This document shows positions 27,315 to 36,967 of a DNA stretch of 64,000 bases, piece after piece. The notes under the pieces are model-generated. The model had not been told where the DNA came from and ran no database searches. It saw only the letters and a list, made by a program, of their open reading frames with translations. Each line of letters begins with the position of its first letter. Positions within the stretch are counted from its first letter, which is position 1. The DNA comes from Urechidicola vernalis (GTDB lineage: Bacteria > Bacteroidota > Bacteroidia > Flavobacteriales > Flavobacteriaceae), in contig NZ_JAVRHV010000001.1 in NCBI RefSeq assembly GCF_031846385.1, positions 930,001-994,000 of the forward strand, given 5' to 3'. A program made the translations under genes and the position numbers.

Positions 27315-28310
27315 TTAATACAGCGATTTTAATTTTTCTACTTGTTCAGGTCTACCAAGCACAATTAATTTAGAACCTTTATCAAGAGTTATGTCTGCTT
27401 CGGGATTAACGATATAATCATTATTCCCATTTTTAAATCCAATAACAGAACAACCCGTTTTTTTTCTTAAGTCTAAATCTCTAATTGATTTCTTAAGATA
27501 ACTCGATGGAAGATTATCTACCAATACTTCTTGTAGGTTAGCCGACAACTCTCCTTCCATTGAGAGCATATCAACAAATTCTATAATATCTGGTGTTACC
27601 ACTAATGATGCCATATGATCTCCACCTAATTTGTCCGGCATAATTACATTATCTGCACCCGCAATTTTTAATTTTTTATATGTAGACTCTTCGGATGCCC
27701 TACTAATTATTGTTATCTTTTTATTTAATTGCCTAGCAGACAAAACAACAAATAAGTTGTCTGCGTCTGAAGGTAAAGCCACAATTAAACATTTTGCTTT
27801 CTCTATTCCCGATGCCTCTAAAACATCATCATCAGTAGCATCTCCTTTTAAATATAAAATTTCCTCCTGCTCTAACTGTAAAAGTTTATCATCACCTTGC
27901 TCTATAACTACACATGTTTGATTAAACTTTTTCAATTTTGTAACAGCCTGCTGCCCATTTCTACCATACCCACAAACAACTGTATGCCCAACTAAATTGT
28001 CAATTTTCTTTTGCATGTTTTTATGTTTTAATTCTTTAAAAAAAGTACCAATTGCTATGTTTTCTGAAATCACTTTTAAAACATATCCATACAAGAATAC
28101 GCTTAAAAATATAAGAACGATTGTGAAAATTTTTGCCTCTATAGATAACGGGTGAATCAACCCAAAACCTACAGTAGAAACCGTAATTACAGTCATGTAC
28201 AAGGCATCTATAAAATTATCTCCAGAGATAATCATATACCCCGAAACCCCTATTGATAGCACAATAAATAAAAGCCCTACTGCCGCATAAAGTTTCTTTT
28301 TTACATCCAT
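27315..28310 (-). CDS. Two-TM potassium channel with RCK (TrkA-N/TrkA-C) domains
   Basis: 331 aa. Two membrane helices flank a pore loop with the K+ selectivity filter TVGFG (46-50). A cytoplasmic RCK_N domain starts near 110 with the nucleotide-binding motif VVCGYGRNG, followed by an RCK_C domain (about 245-331). Topology is that of MthK/Kch-type ligand-gated channels. It starts 3 nt after the PspC gene and is the last gene of its run. Confidence 0.9.
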   Translation of the reverse strand: MDVKKKLYAAVGLLFIVLSIGVSGYMIISGDNFIDALYMTVITVSTVGFGLIHPLSIEAKIFTIVLIFLSVFLYGYVLKVISENIAIGTFFKELKHKNMQKKIDNLVGHTVVCGYGRNGQQAVTKLKKFNQTCVVIEQGDDKLLQLEQEEILYLKGDATDDDVLEASGIEKAKCLIVALPSDADNLFVVLSARQLNKKITIISRASEESTYKKLKIAGADNVIMPDKLGGDHMASLVVTPDIIEFVDMLSMEGELSANLQEVLVDNLPSSYLKKSIRDLDLRKKTGCSVIGFKNGNNDYIVNPEADITLDKGSKLIVLGRPEQVEKLKSLY

Positions 28311-28313
28311 ATA

Positions 28314-28541
28314 TTACAAATCAAAAACAGAACTTCTTTTGGTATAAATCATATCTTTTAATTTCAATAAAAATGCCAATGTTAGGTACAAGGCAAATGA
28401 TAAACCCACTGTTACAAAGGAAATGTAAATAAAAAACAAACGCACATTGGTTGCTCGCATTCCTAGTTTATCAGCAAATCTTGAAGAGACAGCGAATCCA
28501 TGGCGTTCGAAAAAATGTCGAATAGAATTAATCAATTTCAA
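28314..28541 (-). CDS. Small PspC-domain membrane protein
   Basis: 75 aa. Pattern FFERHGFAVSSRFADKLGMRATNVRLFFIYISFVTVGLS with one or two membrane spans fits the PspC family, better known from the envelope-stress (phage shock) response, but only the PspC domain is present and no pspA is nearby. It is 52 nt downstream of the GH3 gene and 3 nt before the K+ channel gene. Confidence 0.78.
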   Translation of the reverse strand: MKLINSIRHFFERHGFAVSSRFADKLGMRATNVRLFFIYISFVTVGLSFALYLTLAFLLKLKDMIYTKRSSVFDL

Positions 28542-28593
28542 TTATAAGATATTTGAAGGCAAGGTACTAGAATTATCAGCAAAATCAAATAAG

Positions 28594-31509
28594 CTATTCA
28601 ACTATTGCATCCACAATATATTGCTGAATTTCGGTTCTTATATTTTCCTCACCTAATTTATTATTATCCATGGTAGGATATACTCTGTTTGAAAGAAATA
28701 CATACACCAGTTGTGTTTTAGGATCCGCCCAAGCATAAGTACCGGTAAATCCACTATGTCCAAAACTTTTATCAGACATACAACCACAGGTTGCCATACT
28801 TTCATCATCTAACTGCGGTTTATCAAAACCCAATCCTCGCCGAACATCTTCATCTAAAAAATGACGTGTATTAAAAACCTCAATTGTTTCAGGACTTAAA
28901 AAACGATCTCCACCATAATAGCCTTTCTGCAAATACATCTGCATCATTTTTGCAACATCTATTGAATTACCGAACAAGCCAGCATTACCGCTAACTCCAT
29001 TAAACATAGCAGCTCCCATATCATGTACATAACCATGAAGTGTATCTCGTCTAAAGTAATTATCAACTTCAGAAGGAACAATTCTATCCAAATCTATGTT
29101 ATTGACTGGATTATAATCTAGTGTCGAAGCACCCAATCGATCATAAAAATTTGCATTATTCAATTCATCCATTCCTTTTCCGTAGGTATCTTTTAGATAC
29201 CTTTTAAATAGGTAAAAAACCAATCCACTGTACTTATAGCCCGACTTCTCTCTTAAATCTGATTCATAAATTCTTTTATAAATGGTGTCAGTAAATGAAT
29301 TTCTTAAATATAAATCTTTGCTTACTTGAATAGAATAATCTTTTGATTTTTCAGAGCTATACAATTCAACCAATGGATCTTTAGAAATACTATCCAAAGT
29401 TTCTACATAATAAGGAATCCAGGCTTGTAAGCGCGCATTGTGAGAGAGCACTTCTCTCATTGTTAAACTGTCCTTATTTGAACCTTTTAAATAAGGAAGT
29501 AATTCGCCCAATTCTGAATCTAATTGAAACAAGTCATCTTCATAACTTTTCATTATCATTGGCAAGCCACCTAATATTTTAGTGAGTGACGCCAAATCAT
29601 ACACATCCGTTAATTCAACCTCTTTTTTTTTTGAATAGGTATGAAAGCCAAAATTTTTATGATATAGTACTTTCCCAAATCTAGCAACTAAAACTTGACC
29701 TCCTGGAGCCATTTCTTCGTCAATTACTAATTTAAAAATAGAATCTATTCTTTTCAATTTTTCAGAATTCATTCCAACCTTTTCAGGCATGGCATAACCT
29801 AAACGCAATAAATTTGAAGAAAATAAACCATCACCTTCTTTGAACTCATTTTTTATTGAAACGGGTATTTTCCCTTTTGCCGAAAGTGCGCCAAAAATCA
29901 TCTGTGCAGATATTTCCTGAGACACCTCACTATTTTGATATGACAACAAAACACTTTCAATATTTCTAAAATCCTTTATTTGCAACAAACTATAAGGGCT
30001 TGCGAAAACATCTAAAATAACTTTATTATTTTTAGATATCTCTTCTAACCATTCTAATTCTTTCTCACTAAACTTAAAACTTTTCCAAGGATTTACATTT
30101 GATTTATGATATCCTACAATGACAAGATCGTAGGGTTTTAGACCTTCAATTAAACTCGAAATATCTTCAGATTTAGCCACATCAACATTTGTATACTTCT
30201 TCAGATATTTTATAAAAGTAGCATTATCACTATCGCCTAATTTTACGTATGCTATTTTTTGTTTTTCTAAACTCCTAATTGGAAAAATTTCATCGTCATT
30301 CTTTAAAAGAGTCATTGAACTTTCAACCAAATCTCTAAATAAAACTTCATTTTCTGAAGTATTTAAATCTTTGAGTAGTCCTTCAATTTTAATAGGCTCA
30401 TACTTATGTAAACCCGCCCAATATTTCGTTTTTAAAATTTTTCGAACAGAATGTTCTAATCTTTCTAAAGTTAATTCTCCAGATTCTAAAGCTTTATGAA
30501 ATCTTTTAAATGTACCAGGTACATCTAAGGGCACGTCTAACAAGTCATTCCCCGCAAGTATGGCACCCAGATTTACATCTGCAGAAGATGCAAAATTTGC
30601 AGAACCTTTCATATTTAGAGCGTCTGTAATAATTAATCCTTTAAAGCCTAATTCATCTTGAAGTAAGTCAGTCACAACATTTTTAGATAAAGAAGAAGGA
30701 ATTTCTTCTTGCGGCTCTAAAATTGGAATACTTAAATGCGCCACCATAATACTGGCTATTCCTTCGTCAATAATTTTTCTATAAGGGTATAATTCTACCT
30801 CATCCAAACGTTTTCTGTTAAAATCTAATAAAGGTAGGGTATGATGTGAATCCGCTGCTGTATCTCCATGACCCGGAAAATGCTTCGCACTCGCCACAAC
30901 ATTCATGCTCTGCATACCTTTGGTAAAGGCAATAGACTTTTGAGCAACATTTTCCTGATTCTCACCAAAAGAACGATTGCCAATAATAGGGTTTTTTGGA
31001 TTGGTATTCACATCTACAACAGGTGCAAAATTCATGTGAATTCCTAATCTGTTACAATGCTCACCAACCTGCTTTCCAAATTCTTCTATTAATTTATTAT
31101 CCTGAACGGCTCCCAATGTCATATTCCAAGGGTATCGAAATGTTTTTTTCAAACGCATATTCAATCCCCATTCTCCGTCTATTCCAATTAGCATCGGAAT
31201 TTTAGATTTGGCTTGATATTTATTTGTTAACTCTGCCTGTTTAACGGGTAAATCTTGAAAAAAGATTAGTGATCCTAAGTGATACTTTTCAATTAATTCT
31301 AAAATCTGTTTTTCATGCTTTTCATCCTTATTAGAATAGGCCGCAACCATAAACAATTGACCTATTTTCTGATCCAATGTCATCGTGTTTAAAACACTAT
31401 CCACCCATTTTTTCTGACTTTCCACATCAACGGTTTGCAATGGATCTTTTTGTTGAGAAAAAGAGATTAAGAAACTAAATAAAAAAGTTGCGACTAAAAA
31501 ATGCTTCAT
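28594..31509 (-). CDS. GH3 (NagZ-like) beta-N-acetylhexosaminidase fused to a class C serine hydrolase
   Basis: 971 aa, with signal peptide at 1-19. The N-terminal half is a GH3 domain with the NagZ signature KHFPGHGDTAADSHH (about 214-228) and a downstream GH3 alpha/beta part. From about 580 a beta-lactamase/penicillin-binding-like domain begins, with SLTK (about 640-643) as the SxxK nucleophile motif and HSGFTGT (about 915) as the KTG-equivalent HxG. The second motif reads Y-S-G (about 757) where class C enzymes have YxN. Likely exported and acting on muropeptides. I know the fusion from other Bacteroidota. It sits in a run with exonuclease, conserved protein, PspC and K+ channel genes. Confidence 0.88.
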   Translation of the reverse strand: MKHFLVATFLFSFLISFSQQKDPLQTVDVESQKKWVDSVLNTMTLDQKIGQLFMVAAYSNKDEKHEKQILELIEKYHLGSLIFFQDLPVKQAELTNKYQAKSKIPMLIGIDGEWGLNMRLKKTFRYPWNMTLGAVQDNKLIEEFGKQVGEHCNRLGIHMNFAPVVDVNTNPKNPIIGNRSFGENQENVAQKSIAFTKGMQSMNVVASAKHFPGHGDTAADSHHTLPLLDFNRKRLDEVELYPYRKIIDEGIASIMVAHLSIPILEPQEEIPSSLSKNVVTDLLQDELGFKGLIITDALNMKGSANFASSADVNLGAILAGNDLLDVPLDVPGTFKRFHKALESGELTLERLEHSVRKILKTKYWAGLHKYEPIKIEGLLKDLNTSENEVLFRDLVESSMTLLKNDDEIFPIRSLEKQKIAYVKLGDSDNATFIKYLKKYTNVDVAKSEDISSLIEGLKPYDLVIVGYHKSNVNPWKSFKFSEKELEWLEEISKNNKVILDVFASPYSLLQIKDFRNIESVLLSYQNSEVSQEISAQMIFGALSAKGKIPVSIKNEFKEGDGLFSSNLLRLGYAMPEKVGMNSEKLKRIDSIFKLVIDEEMAPGGQVLVARFGKVLYHKNFGFHTYSKKKEVELTDVYDLASLTKILGGLPMIMKSYEDDLFQLDSELGELLPYLKGSNKDSLTMREVLSHNARLQAWIPYYVETLDSISKDPLVELYSSEKSKDYSIQVSKDLYLRNSFTDTIYKRIYESDLREKSGYKYSGLVFYLFKRYLKDTYGKGMDELNNANFYDRLGASTLDYNPVNNIDLDRIVPSEVDNYFRRDTLHGYVHDMGAAMFNGVSGNAGLFGNSIDVAKMMQMYLQKGYYGGDRFLSPETIEVFNTRHFLDEDVRRGLGFDKPQLDDESMATCGCMSDKSFGHSGFTGTYAWADPKTQLVYVFLSNRVYPTMDNNKLGEENIRTEIQQYIVDAIVE

Positions 31510-31516
31510 TCTATAC

Positions 31517-32014
31517 TTAGGATTTTATTAGATTCAAAAATCGATTATGCCAGCTTTTATGAATAGGAACTTCCCAATTTAAATTTAATTCTTCTTTGGA
31601 TTGAACCATATTATTAAAAACGATTGTTTCTGAATTGATCTTACCTTCTTTTAAATAATTTTGAAAATCCATCATGGAAACGGTATTGATATTCTCTCCA
31701 ATTCTGAAAGCAATATTTAATTTATTCATTAAGTCTAAATTAAACTCATCCTCAAGAAACTTTATTGCTCTTACGGATGAATCAATAGAACAACCGGAAG
31801 CCTCATTCACATTCTCATCTACTGCTAATACAATAAATTGATTGTATTTAACCCTAAAGGACGCGTTCAAATCTTCACCATGACGTTGCCAAGTATTTAC
31901 AAATGTCATTAAACTTTCATTAATTTTCTCAGATTCAATCTTGGAAAACTCGCGATTAGATTGGTATACCCATACACGTGCATTGTTCGGAAGTGATTCA
32001 AATGTTACAAACAT
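31517..32014 (-). CDS. Conserved Bacteroidota protein often mislabelled 'ABC transporter ATPase'
   Basis: 165 aa soluble protein beginning MFVTFESLPNNARVWVYQSNR and containing VLAVDENVNEASGCSIDSSV. I recognise this from Bacteroidota genomes, where it is frequently named ABC transporter ATPase, but there is no Walker A, Walker B or signature motif, so that name is unsupported. Function unknown. Packed tightly: 1 nt from the exonuclease gene and 7 nt before the GH3 gene. Confidence 0.75.
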   Translation of the reverse strand: MFVTFESLPNNARVWVYQSNREFSKIESEKINESLMTFVNTWQRHGEDLNASFRVKYNQFIVLAVDENVNEASGCSIDSSVRAIKFLEDEFNLDLMNKLNIAFRIGENINTVSMMDFQNYLKEGKINSETIVFNNMVQSKEELNLNWEVPIHKSWHNRFLNLIKS

Positions 32015-32015
32015 T

Positions 32016-32795
32016 CTAAAATAATTTATTGTTAAAACTTCTTAATTTAATAGATGTCAAAACTTTCTTTGTATACAAAGGAAAATCTGATTTTTGAATC
32101 CACCCATAATATCCTTGGTCTTTTTCTAACACCTCGGCTACTTTCTTTCCTTTGTATTTCCCAAAGGTAAATATCTCATCTTCATCCTCATCAAACATAA
32201 TAAAACCTGCAAAATCAGCTCTCTTTTTATGTGTTGAGTATTCACTTAATGACTTCACATCATTTTCTAGATCTTCATACTTTTCAAGTTGTGCCAATAA
32301 AATTTCATACGTCGCTTTCGTATCCGCCTCTGCAGAATGCGCATCGGTTAATTCCTTGTCGCAATAAAATTTATATCCGGCACTGAGTGTTCTTTGCTCC
32401 TTTTTATGAAATATTACTTGAACATCTACAGCTACCCTATTTTTCATATCAAAATCTACACCAGCCCTTAACATTTCTTCTGCCAATAAAGGAATATCAA
32501 ATCTATTAGAATTGAATCCTGCCAGATCACAACCTTTAATCATCTCACTTACCTTTATCGCTAGCTCCTTAAAAGTTGGCTCTGTCACAACACGTTCATT
32601 AGTTATACCGTGAATATCTGAGGCTTCTTTTGGAATTTCAATTTCAGGATTTACCAACCAAGTACTGCTTTCCTTATTTCCATTTGGCATTACTTTTAAA
32701 ATCGAAATTTCTACAATTCTATCATTTGCAATGTTGATTCCTGTTGTTTCTAAATCAAAAAACACCATCGGTTTTTTGAGGTTTAATTTTGTCAT
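32016..32795 (-). CDS. DEDDh 3'-5' exonuclease (DnaQ-like) with ExoX-like C-terminal domain
   Basis: 259 aa. The four acidic residues and His of the DEDDh fold are visible: FFDLETTG (Asp14, Glu16), HGITNERV, AGFNSNRFDIPLL (Asp) and DAHSAEADTKAT (His, Asp). The last ~50 residues (FTFGKYKGKKVAEV, GYYGWIQKSDFP) match the small domain found at the end of exodeoxyribonuclease X-type proteins. Probably a DNA exonuclease in repair rather than the polymerase III proofreading subunit. First gene of a five-gene run. Confidence 0.87.
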   Translation of the reverse strand: MTKLNLKKPMVFFDLETTGINIANDRIVEISILKVMPNGNKESSTWLVNPEIEIPKEASDIHGITNERVVTEPTFKELAIKVSEMIKGCDLAGFNSNRFDIPLLAEEMLRAGVDFDMKNRVAVDVQVIFHKKEQRTLSAGYKFYCDKELTDAHSAEADTKATYEILLAQLEKYEDLENDVKSLSEYSTHKKRADFAGFIMFDEDEDEIFTFGKYKGKKVAEVLEKDQGYYGWIQKSDFPLYTKKVLTSIKLRSFNNKLF

Positions 32796-32977
32796 ATTTT
32801 CTGTTGATATATTGATGCTAAAAGTACGGATAAATTCGCGTTTTCATAGTTATTAAATTGCTAAAAGTTTTAATAATATCATCATTTTTTTTAATTAAAT
32901 AATCAATATTAACAATGCCATTATTTTTGAAATATTCTTAATAATTTATCCATTTGTGGTATAATCCAAAAGCATTT

Positions 32978-33481
32978 ATGAAAAATACCGTCATCATTCA
33001 AGCCAGTTCACGAAGCAATGGAGATTCCTTTAAAATTTCCGAACAACTCTTAAAACTAAAGGGAATCGATTTTATAGATTTAAATACTTTATCTATCAAT
33101 CATTACGACTATGACTACCAAAATAAAAACGATGATTTTAACCCATTAGCGACAAAAATTGCAGATAAATATGACAACATCATTTTCATAACACCAATAT
33201 ACTGGTACACTATGAGTGGATTGTTAAAAGTATTTCTAGATCGATTTTCGGATCTAATTAGAATTCATAAAGATACTGGTCGAAAATTCAGAGGTAAAAA
33301 TGTTGGTCTTATCAGTGTAAATAATTCCGATGCCTATCTCAAAAATTTCTCAGAGCCAATAGATTTATCATGCCAATATTTGGGTATGAACTTTAAAAAA
33401 TACTTACATGTCCCTGTCATAGATGAAACTATATCAAATAAGAGTATAGAAGAACTAAATCAGTTTTACAATCTTTTTTAA
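32978..33481 (+). CDS. NAD(P)H-dependent FMN oxidoreductase (flavodoxin-fold)
   Basis: 167 aa from ATG 32978 (MKNTVIIQASSRSNGDS); an upstream in-frame TTG at 32954 adds only eight unlikely residues. The phosphate-binding loop ASSRSNGDS and TPIYWYTMSGLLKVFLDR are typical of the NADPH-FMN reductase/NQO-like group. Substrate unknown. A TATTTTTG box at 32922-32929 could be its -7 element. Ends 4 nt from the convergent response-regulator gene with no visible terminator between. Confidence 0.82.
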   Translation: MKNTVIIQASSRSNGDSFKISEQLLKLKGIDFIDLNTLSINHYDYDYQNKNDDFNPLATKIADKYDNIIFITPIYWYTMSGLLKVFLDRFSDLIRIHKDTGRKFRGKNVGLISVNNSDAYLKNFSEPIDLSCQYLGMNFKKYLHVPVIDETISNKSIEELNQFYNLF

Positions 33482-33485
33482 AATA

Positions 33486-34649
33486 CTATTTACTTGCAAA
33501 TAAAGAGACATCTGTTTTAGAAATTTCCGATTCACCTAAAATCAACAAGCGTTCGACTACATTTCTTAATTCTCTAATATTTCCAGTCCAATCGTACTGT
33601 TGTAATAAATCCATCGCTTCTTTAGAAAATGTTTTTACAGCCACACCTTGTTCTTCTGATATTTTATTCGCAAAAAACTGAATTAGCAAAGGAATATCTT
33701 CTCTTCTTTCATTTAATGCTGGGACCTTTATAAGTATAACTGCCAATCTATGGTATAAATCTTCTCTAAAACGACCTTCTGAAATTTCTTTTTTTAAGTC
33801 TTTATTCGTAGCCGCTACTACTCTAACATCTACTTTTATATCTTTATCACTACCTACCCTACTTATTTTATTTTCTTGCAAGGCTCTAAGAACTTTTGCC
33901 TGAGCAGACAAACTCATATCTCCAATCTCATCTAAAAAAACAGTACCCCCATTTGCGGCTTCAAATTTACCAGCTCGGTCTTTATTTGCTCCTGTAAAAG
34001 AACCTTTCACGTGTCCAAACAATTCACTCTCAATCAACTCAGAAGGAATAGCAGCACAGTTCACTTCAATCATAGGTGCTTTTGTTCTATTACTCTTTTC
34101 ATGTAACCAATGTGCAACCAATTCTTTCCCTGTACCGTTTGGACCAGTAATTAATACACGGGCATCTGTGATTGCGACTTTTTCGATGATACTCTTTATA
34201 TGAACAATTGCATCACTCTCGCCAACCATTTCATATTTCTTACTAACTTTCTTTTTAAGCCGCTTGTTTTCTACAACCAATTCTTTTCTATCCAAAGCAT
34301 TTCTAACCGTGTTTAGTAAACGGTTTAAATCTGGTGGCTTAGAAATATAGTCAAATGCCCCCAAACGCATTGTATTGACAGCCAATTCCAAATCTCCATG
34401 ACCAGAAATCATTACAATTGGAATTTCAGGTTTTACTTTCTTAATTTTTTCGAGTACCTCCATTCCATCCATTTTGGGCATTTTAATATCACATAAAATT
34501 AAATCGAAATCCTCTTTTTGGACTTTTTCAATTCCTTCTAATCCATCTTCTGCTTCATCTACTAAATATGTGTCACTCTCTTCAGAAATAATCTTCTTTA
34601 ACACCCGTCTAATGGCTGATTCGTCTTCTATAATTAATATTTTTGACAT
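33486..34649 (-). CDS. Sigma-54-type response regulator lacking a DNA-binding domain
   Basis: 387 aa. Receiver domain (1-120) with phosphoacceptor Asp54 (LCDIKMPKMDG); sigma-54 AAA+ domain (about 140-365) with Walker A GPNGTGKE (169-176), GSFTGA (216-221; the usual GAFTGA has Ala in place of Ser) and Walker B VFLDEIGD (237-244). The protein ends at 387 right after the AAA+ lid (GNIRELRNVVERL, then ~20 residues); there is no Fis-type HTH, which NtrC relatives (about 450-480 aa) carry. It might act from solution on sigma-54, or be recruited by another protein. No histidine kinase is adjacent. It follows the ABC transporter genes by 25 nt, same strand. Confidence 0.88.
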   Translation of the reverse strand: MSKILIIEDESAIRRVLKKIISEESDTYLVDEAEDGLEGIEKVQKEDFDLILCDIKMPKMDGMEVLEKIKKVKPEIPIVMISGHGDLELAVNTMRLGAFDYISKPPDLNRLLNTVRNALDRKELVVENKRLKKKVSKKYEMVGESDAIVHIKSIIEKVAITDARVLITGPNGTGKELVAHWLHEKSNRTKAPMIEVNCAAIPSELIESELFGHVKGSFTGANKDRAGKFEAANGGTVFLDEIGDMSLSAQAKVLRALQENKISRVGSDKDIKVDVRVVAATNKDLKKEISEGRFREDLYHRLAVILIKVPALNERREDIPLLIQFFANKISEEQGVAVKTFSKEAMDLLQQYDWTGNIRELRNVVERLLILGESEISKTDVSLFASK

Positions 34650-34674
34650 CCTTTGCTTCTTTTAACAATTAATA

Positions 34675-35991
34675 TTAATACCGCATCCATTTATACAATT
34701 CTTTGTACGTAGGTTTCTTACCATACATCAAAATTCCAATTCGATATATTTTAGCGGCAAACCAAACGATAATCAAAAACGTTGCCAATAATAACACGAG
34801 TGAAATTAAAATTTCCCACCACGCTACACCAAATGGAATTCTCATTAGCATAACGATTGGAGAAGTAAACGGAATCATAGAAAAGACTGTTGAAATTGGG
34901 CCATGTGGATCACTAATTACCGCGGCAAAACCCACATAAACACCTAACATTAAAGGTATTAACACAGGTAACATAAATTGCTGCGTATCAGTCTCATTAT
35001 CTACCGCAGCACCAATAGCCGCATAAATTGAACTATACAACAAATACCCTCCAATAAAATATATAATAAAAGAAATGAACATTGTAACCAATGGCAATTT
35101 CATAATTTCAGCAAAAATTAGTTGAGCCTCATTACTTGCCACTTCTTTCATAACCTCACTTTGTTCTACCGGAACATTTACCCCTTCTAAATTCACGGGT
35201 TCTACACCAAAAATAGACGAAGCAACAACTCCAATAATTACTAAAAGTATGCCCCAAATTGTAAACTGAAGTAAGCCCGCTAAAGCAGTTCCAACAATTT
35301 TACCCATCATTAACTCAAATGGCTTTACTGATGATATAATTACCTCTATTATTCTACTTGTCTTCTCTTCAATGACACTACGCATTACCATGGCTCCATA
35401 AATAATTATGAACATCATGATCATATATCCAGCAGACATACCAATTCCAATCTTCATACCATTGATCAATTTAGAAGATTTCTCACCTAAAAAGTCAGAT
35501 AACTGAATGGAGGCAGAGACTTTTGAATTATTTAATTTCTTAATATCTAAGCCCAATTGCTTCATTCTTTCCTCTTCTAGCCTACCTTCTACCAAACTCT
35601 CTAAGGTGGACACCATTATTATATTGGGTGATTTCTTGGAGTAAAATTGGACGTTTGAAGCAATGTCGACAATACTATCTTTTCTTGGTATATAAAGGAG
35701 CCCATAAAACTCATTTGACTCAACCTTAGATTTTGCAATTTCAAAACTGTCACCAGAAAAATTCTCGTAAAGTACCGATGGAGAACTTTGAAAATCGCTT
35801 TCTAGAAAATATCCAGACTCATCTAAATACGCGATAGTTTTAACACTATCTTGATTTAATTTTGTTAAGAACCCTATTAAAACACCTAAGCCAATTACAA
35901 TTAATGGACTTAATATGGTCATAACCAAAAATGTTTTATTTCTAACCTTAGAAATAAATTCTCGCTTAATTATCAATTTTAATTTATCCAT
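34675..35991 (-). CDS. ABC-2 type transporter permease (NatB-like)
   Basis: 438 aa. An N-terminal membrane helix (about 18-40), a large periplasmic loop, then a cluster of membrane helices (from about 190) with GYMIMMFIIIYGAMVMRSVIEEKTSRIIEVIISS, the ABC-2 pattern. Overlaps the ATPase gene by 8 nt, so the pair is translationally linked. Probably an exporter, possibly Na+ or a hydrophobic compound; substrate unknown. Confidence 0.87.
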   Translation of the reverse strand: MDKLKLIIKREFISKVRNKTFLVMTILSPLIVIGLGVLIGFLTKLNQDSVKTIAYLDESGYFLESDFQSSPSVLYENFSGDSFEIAKSKVESNEFYGLLYIPRKDSIVDIASNVQFYSKKSPNIIMVSTLESLVEGRLEEERMKQLGLDIKKLNNSKVSASIQLSDFLGEKSSKLINGMKIGIGMSAGYMIMMFIIIYGAMVMRSVIEEKTSRIIEVIISSVKPFELMMGKIVGTALAGLLQFTIWGILLVIIGVVASSIFGVEPVNLEGVNVPVEQSEVMKEVASNEAQLIFAEIMKLPLVTMFISFIIYFIGGYLLYSSIYAAIGAAVDNETDTQQFMLPVLIPLMLGVYVGFAAVISDPHGPISTVFSMIPFTSPIVMLMRIPFGVAWWEILISLVLLLATFLIIVWFAAKIYRIGILMYGKKPTYKELYKWMRY

Positions 35992-36919
35992 TTCGATGAG
36001 AATTTACAGCTTTAATAAAAATATCATTTACACTAGGAATCATTTCAACAAAATGACGTAATTCTCCTTTAGAACTTAAGAAAGTTAACAAATCATTAGA
36101 AGTGTCATTTTTATTAATCTTTATTTTTATTGCCAATTCTTTGTCATTAATTGCAAGATTTGAGGGCTGGGTCGTGAACTTATTTTCAATCTCTTTTTGT
36201 AATTGTTTTGGTTGCTCAACCTTTAAAACCACTTCATATAGATTTGATTTAAACTGTTGTTTAACAACGTTTAATTTCCCGTCTAAAATCTTTTCAGAAT
36301 TATTAATTAATGCAATATGCTCACACAATTCCTCTACTGATTCCATTCTATGGGTTGAAAAAATTACTGTGGCCCCTTCATCTCTTAATTGCAATATTTC
36401 ATCTTTTATTAGATTGGCATTAATAGGATCAAAACCGCTAAACGGCTCGTCAAATATTAACAACTTAGGACGATGCATCACCGTTACAATAAACTGTACT
36501 TTTTGAGCCATCCCTTTAGAAAGTTCTTGCACTTTCTTATTCCACCAATCTCCAATTTCAAATTTATCGAACCAATATTTTAACTGGGCTTTAGCTTCAT
36601 TTTTAGGCATCCCTTTTAATTGCGCCAAATACAAGGCTTGTTCGCCAACTTTCATGCTTTTATAAAGCCCTCTCTCCTCTGGTAAGTATCCAATTAAATG
36701 AACGTCCTCCGGAACCAGTTCTTTTCCATTAAAAAAAATAGACCCGCTATCTGGTAAAATAATTTGGTTAATTATTCTGATGAGGGATGTTTTACCGGCT
36801 CCATTTGGACCAAGCAACCCAAATACACCTCCCTGCGGAACATTTATAGATACATTTTTTAGAGCGGTATAATCTCCATATTGCTTTACCAACTCTCGTA
36901 CCTCAAGTAAATTACTCAT
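35984..36919 (-). CDS. ABC transporter ATP-binding protein (NatA-like)
   Basis: 311 aa. Walker A GPNGAGKTS (37-45), signature LSKGMAQKVQF (LSGGQ variant), Walker B LLIFDEPFSGFDP and the H-loop STHRMESVEEL. A C-terminal extension of about 90 residues is usual for this group. First gene of the ABC-ABC-response regulator run, with a consensus promoter upstream and divergent from marR. Confidence 0.92.
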   Translation of the reverse strand: MSNLLEVRELVKQYGDYTALKNVSINVPQGGVFGLLGPNGAGKTSLIRIINQIILPDSGSIFFNGKELVPEDVHLIGYLPEERGLYKSMKVGEQALYLAQLKGMPKNEAKAQLKYWFDKFEIGDWWNKKVQELSKGMAQKVQFIVTVMHRPKLLIFDEPFSGFDPINANLIKDEILQLRDEGATVIFSTHRMESVEELCEHIALINNSEKILDGKLNVVKQQFKSNLYEVVLKVEQPKQLQKEIENKFTTQPSNLAINDKELAIKIKINKNDTSNDLLTFLSSKGELRHFVEMIPSVNDIFIKAVNSHRNG

Positions 36920-36937
36920 TTATATGATTTGTTTTTT

Positions 36938-36967
36938 CAAATATACTCAATTAGTATTCTAGAACAA
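36938..36967 (-). promoter_or_regulatory. Promoter of the ABC transporter operon
   Basis: TTG (36965-36967), 19 nt, TATATTTG (36938-36945) on the minus strand, matching the Bacteroidota consensus; start codon 18 nt further on. Its -33 element overlaps the candidate MarR palindrome. Confidence 0.75.
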
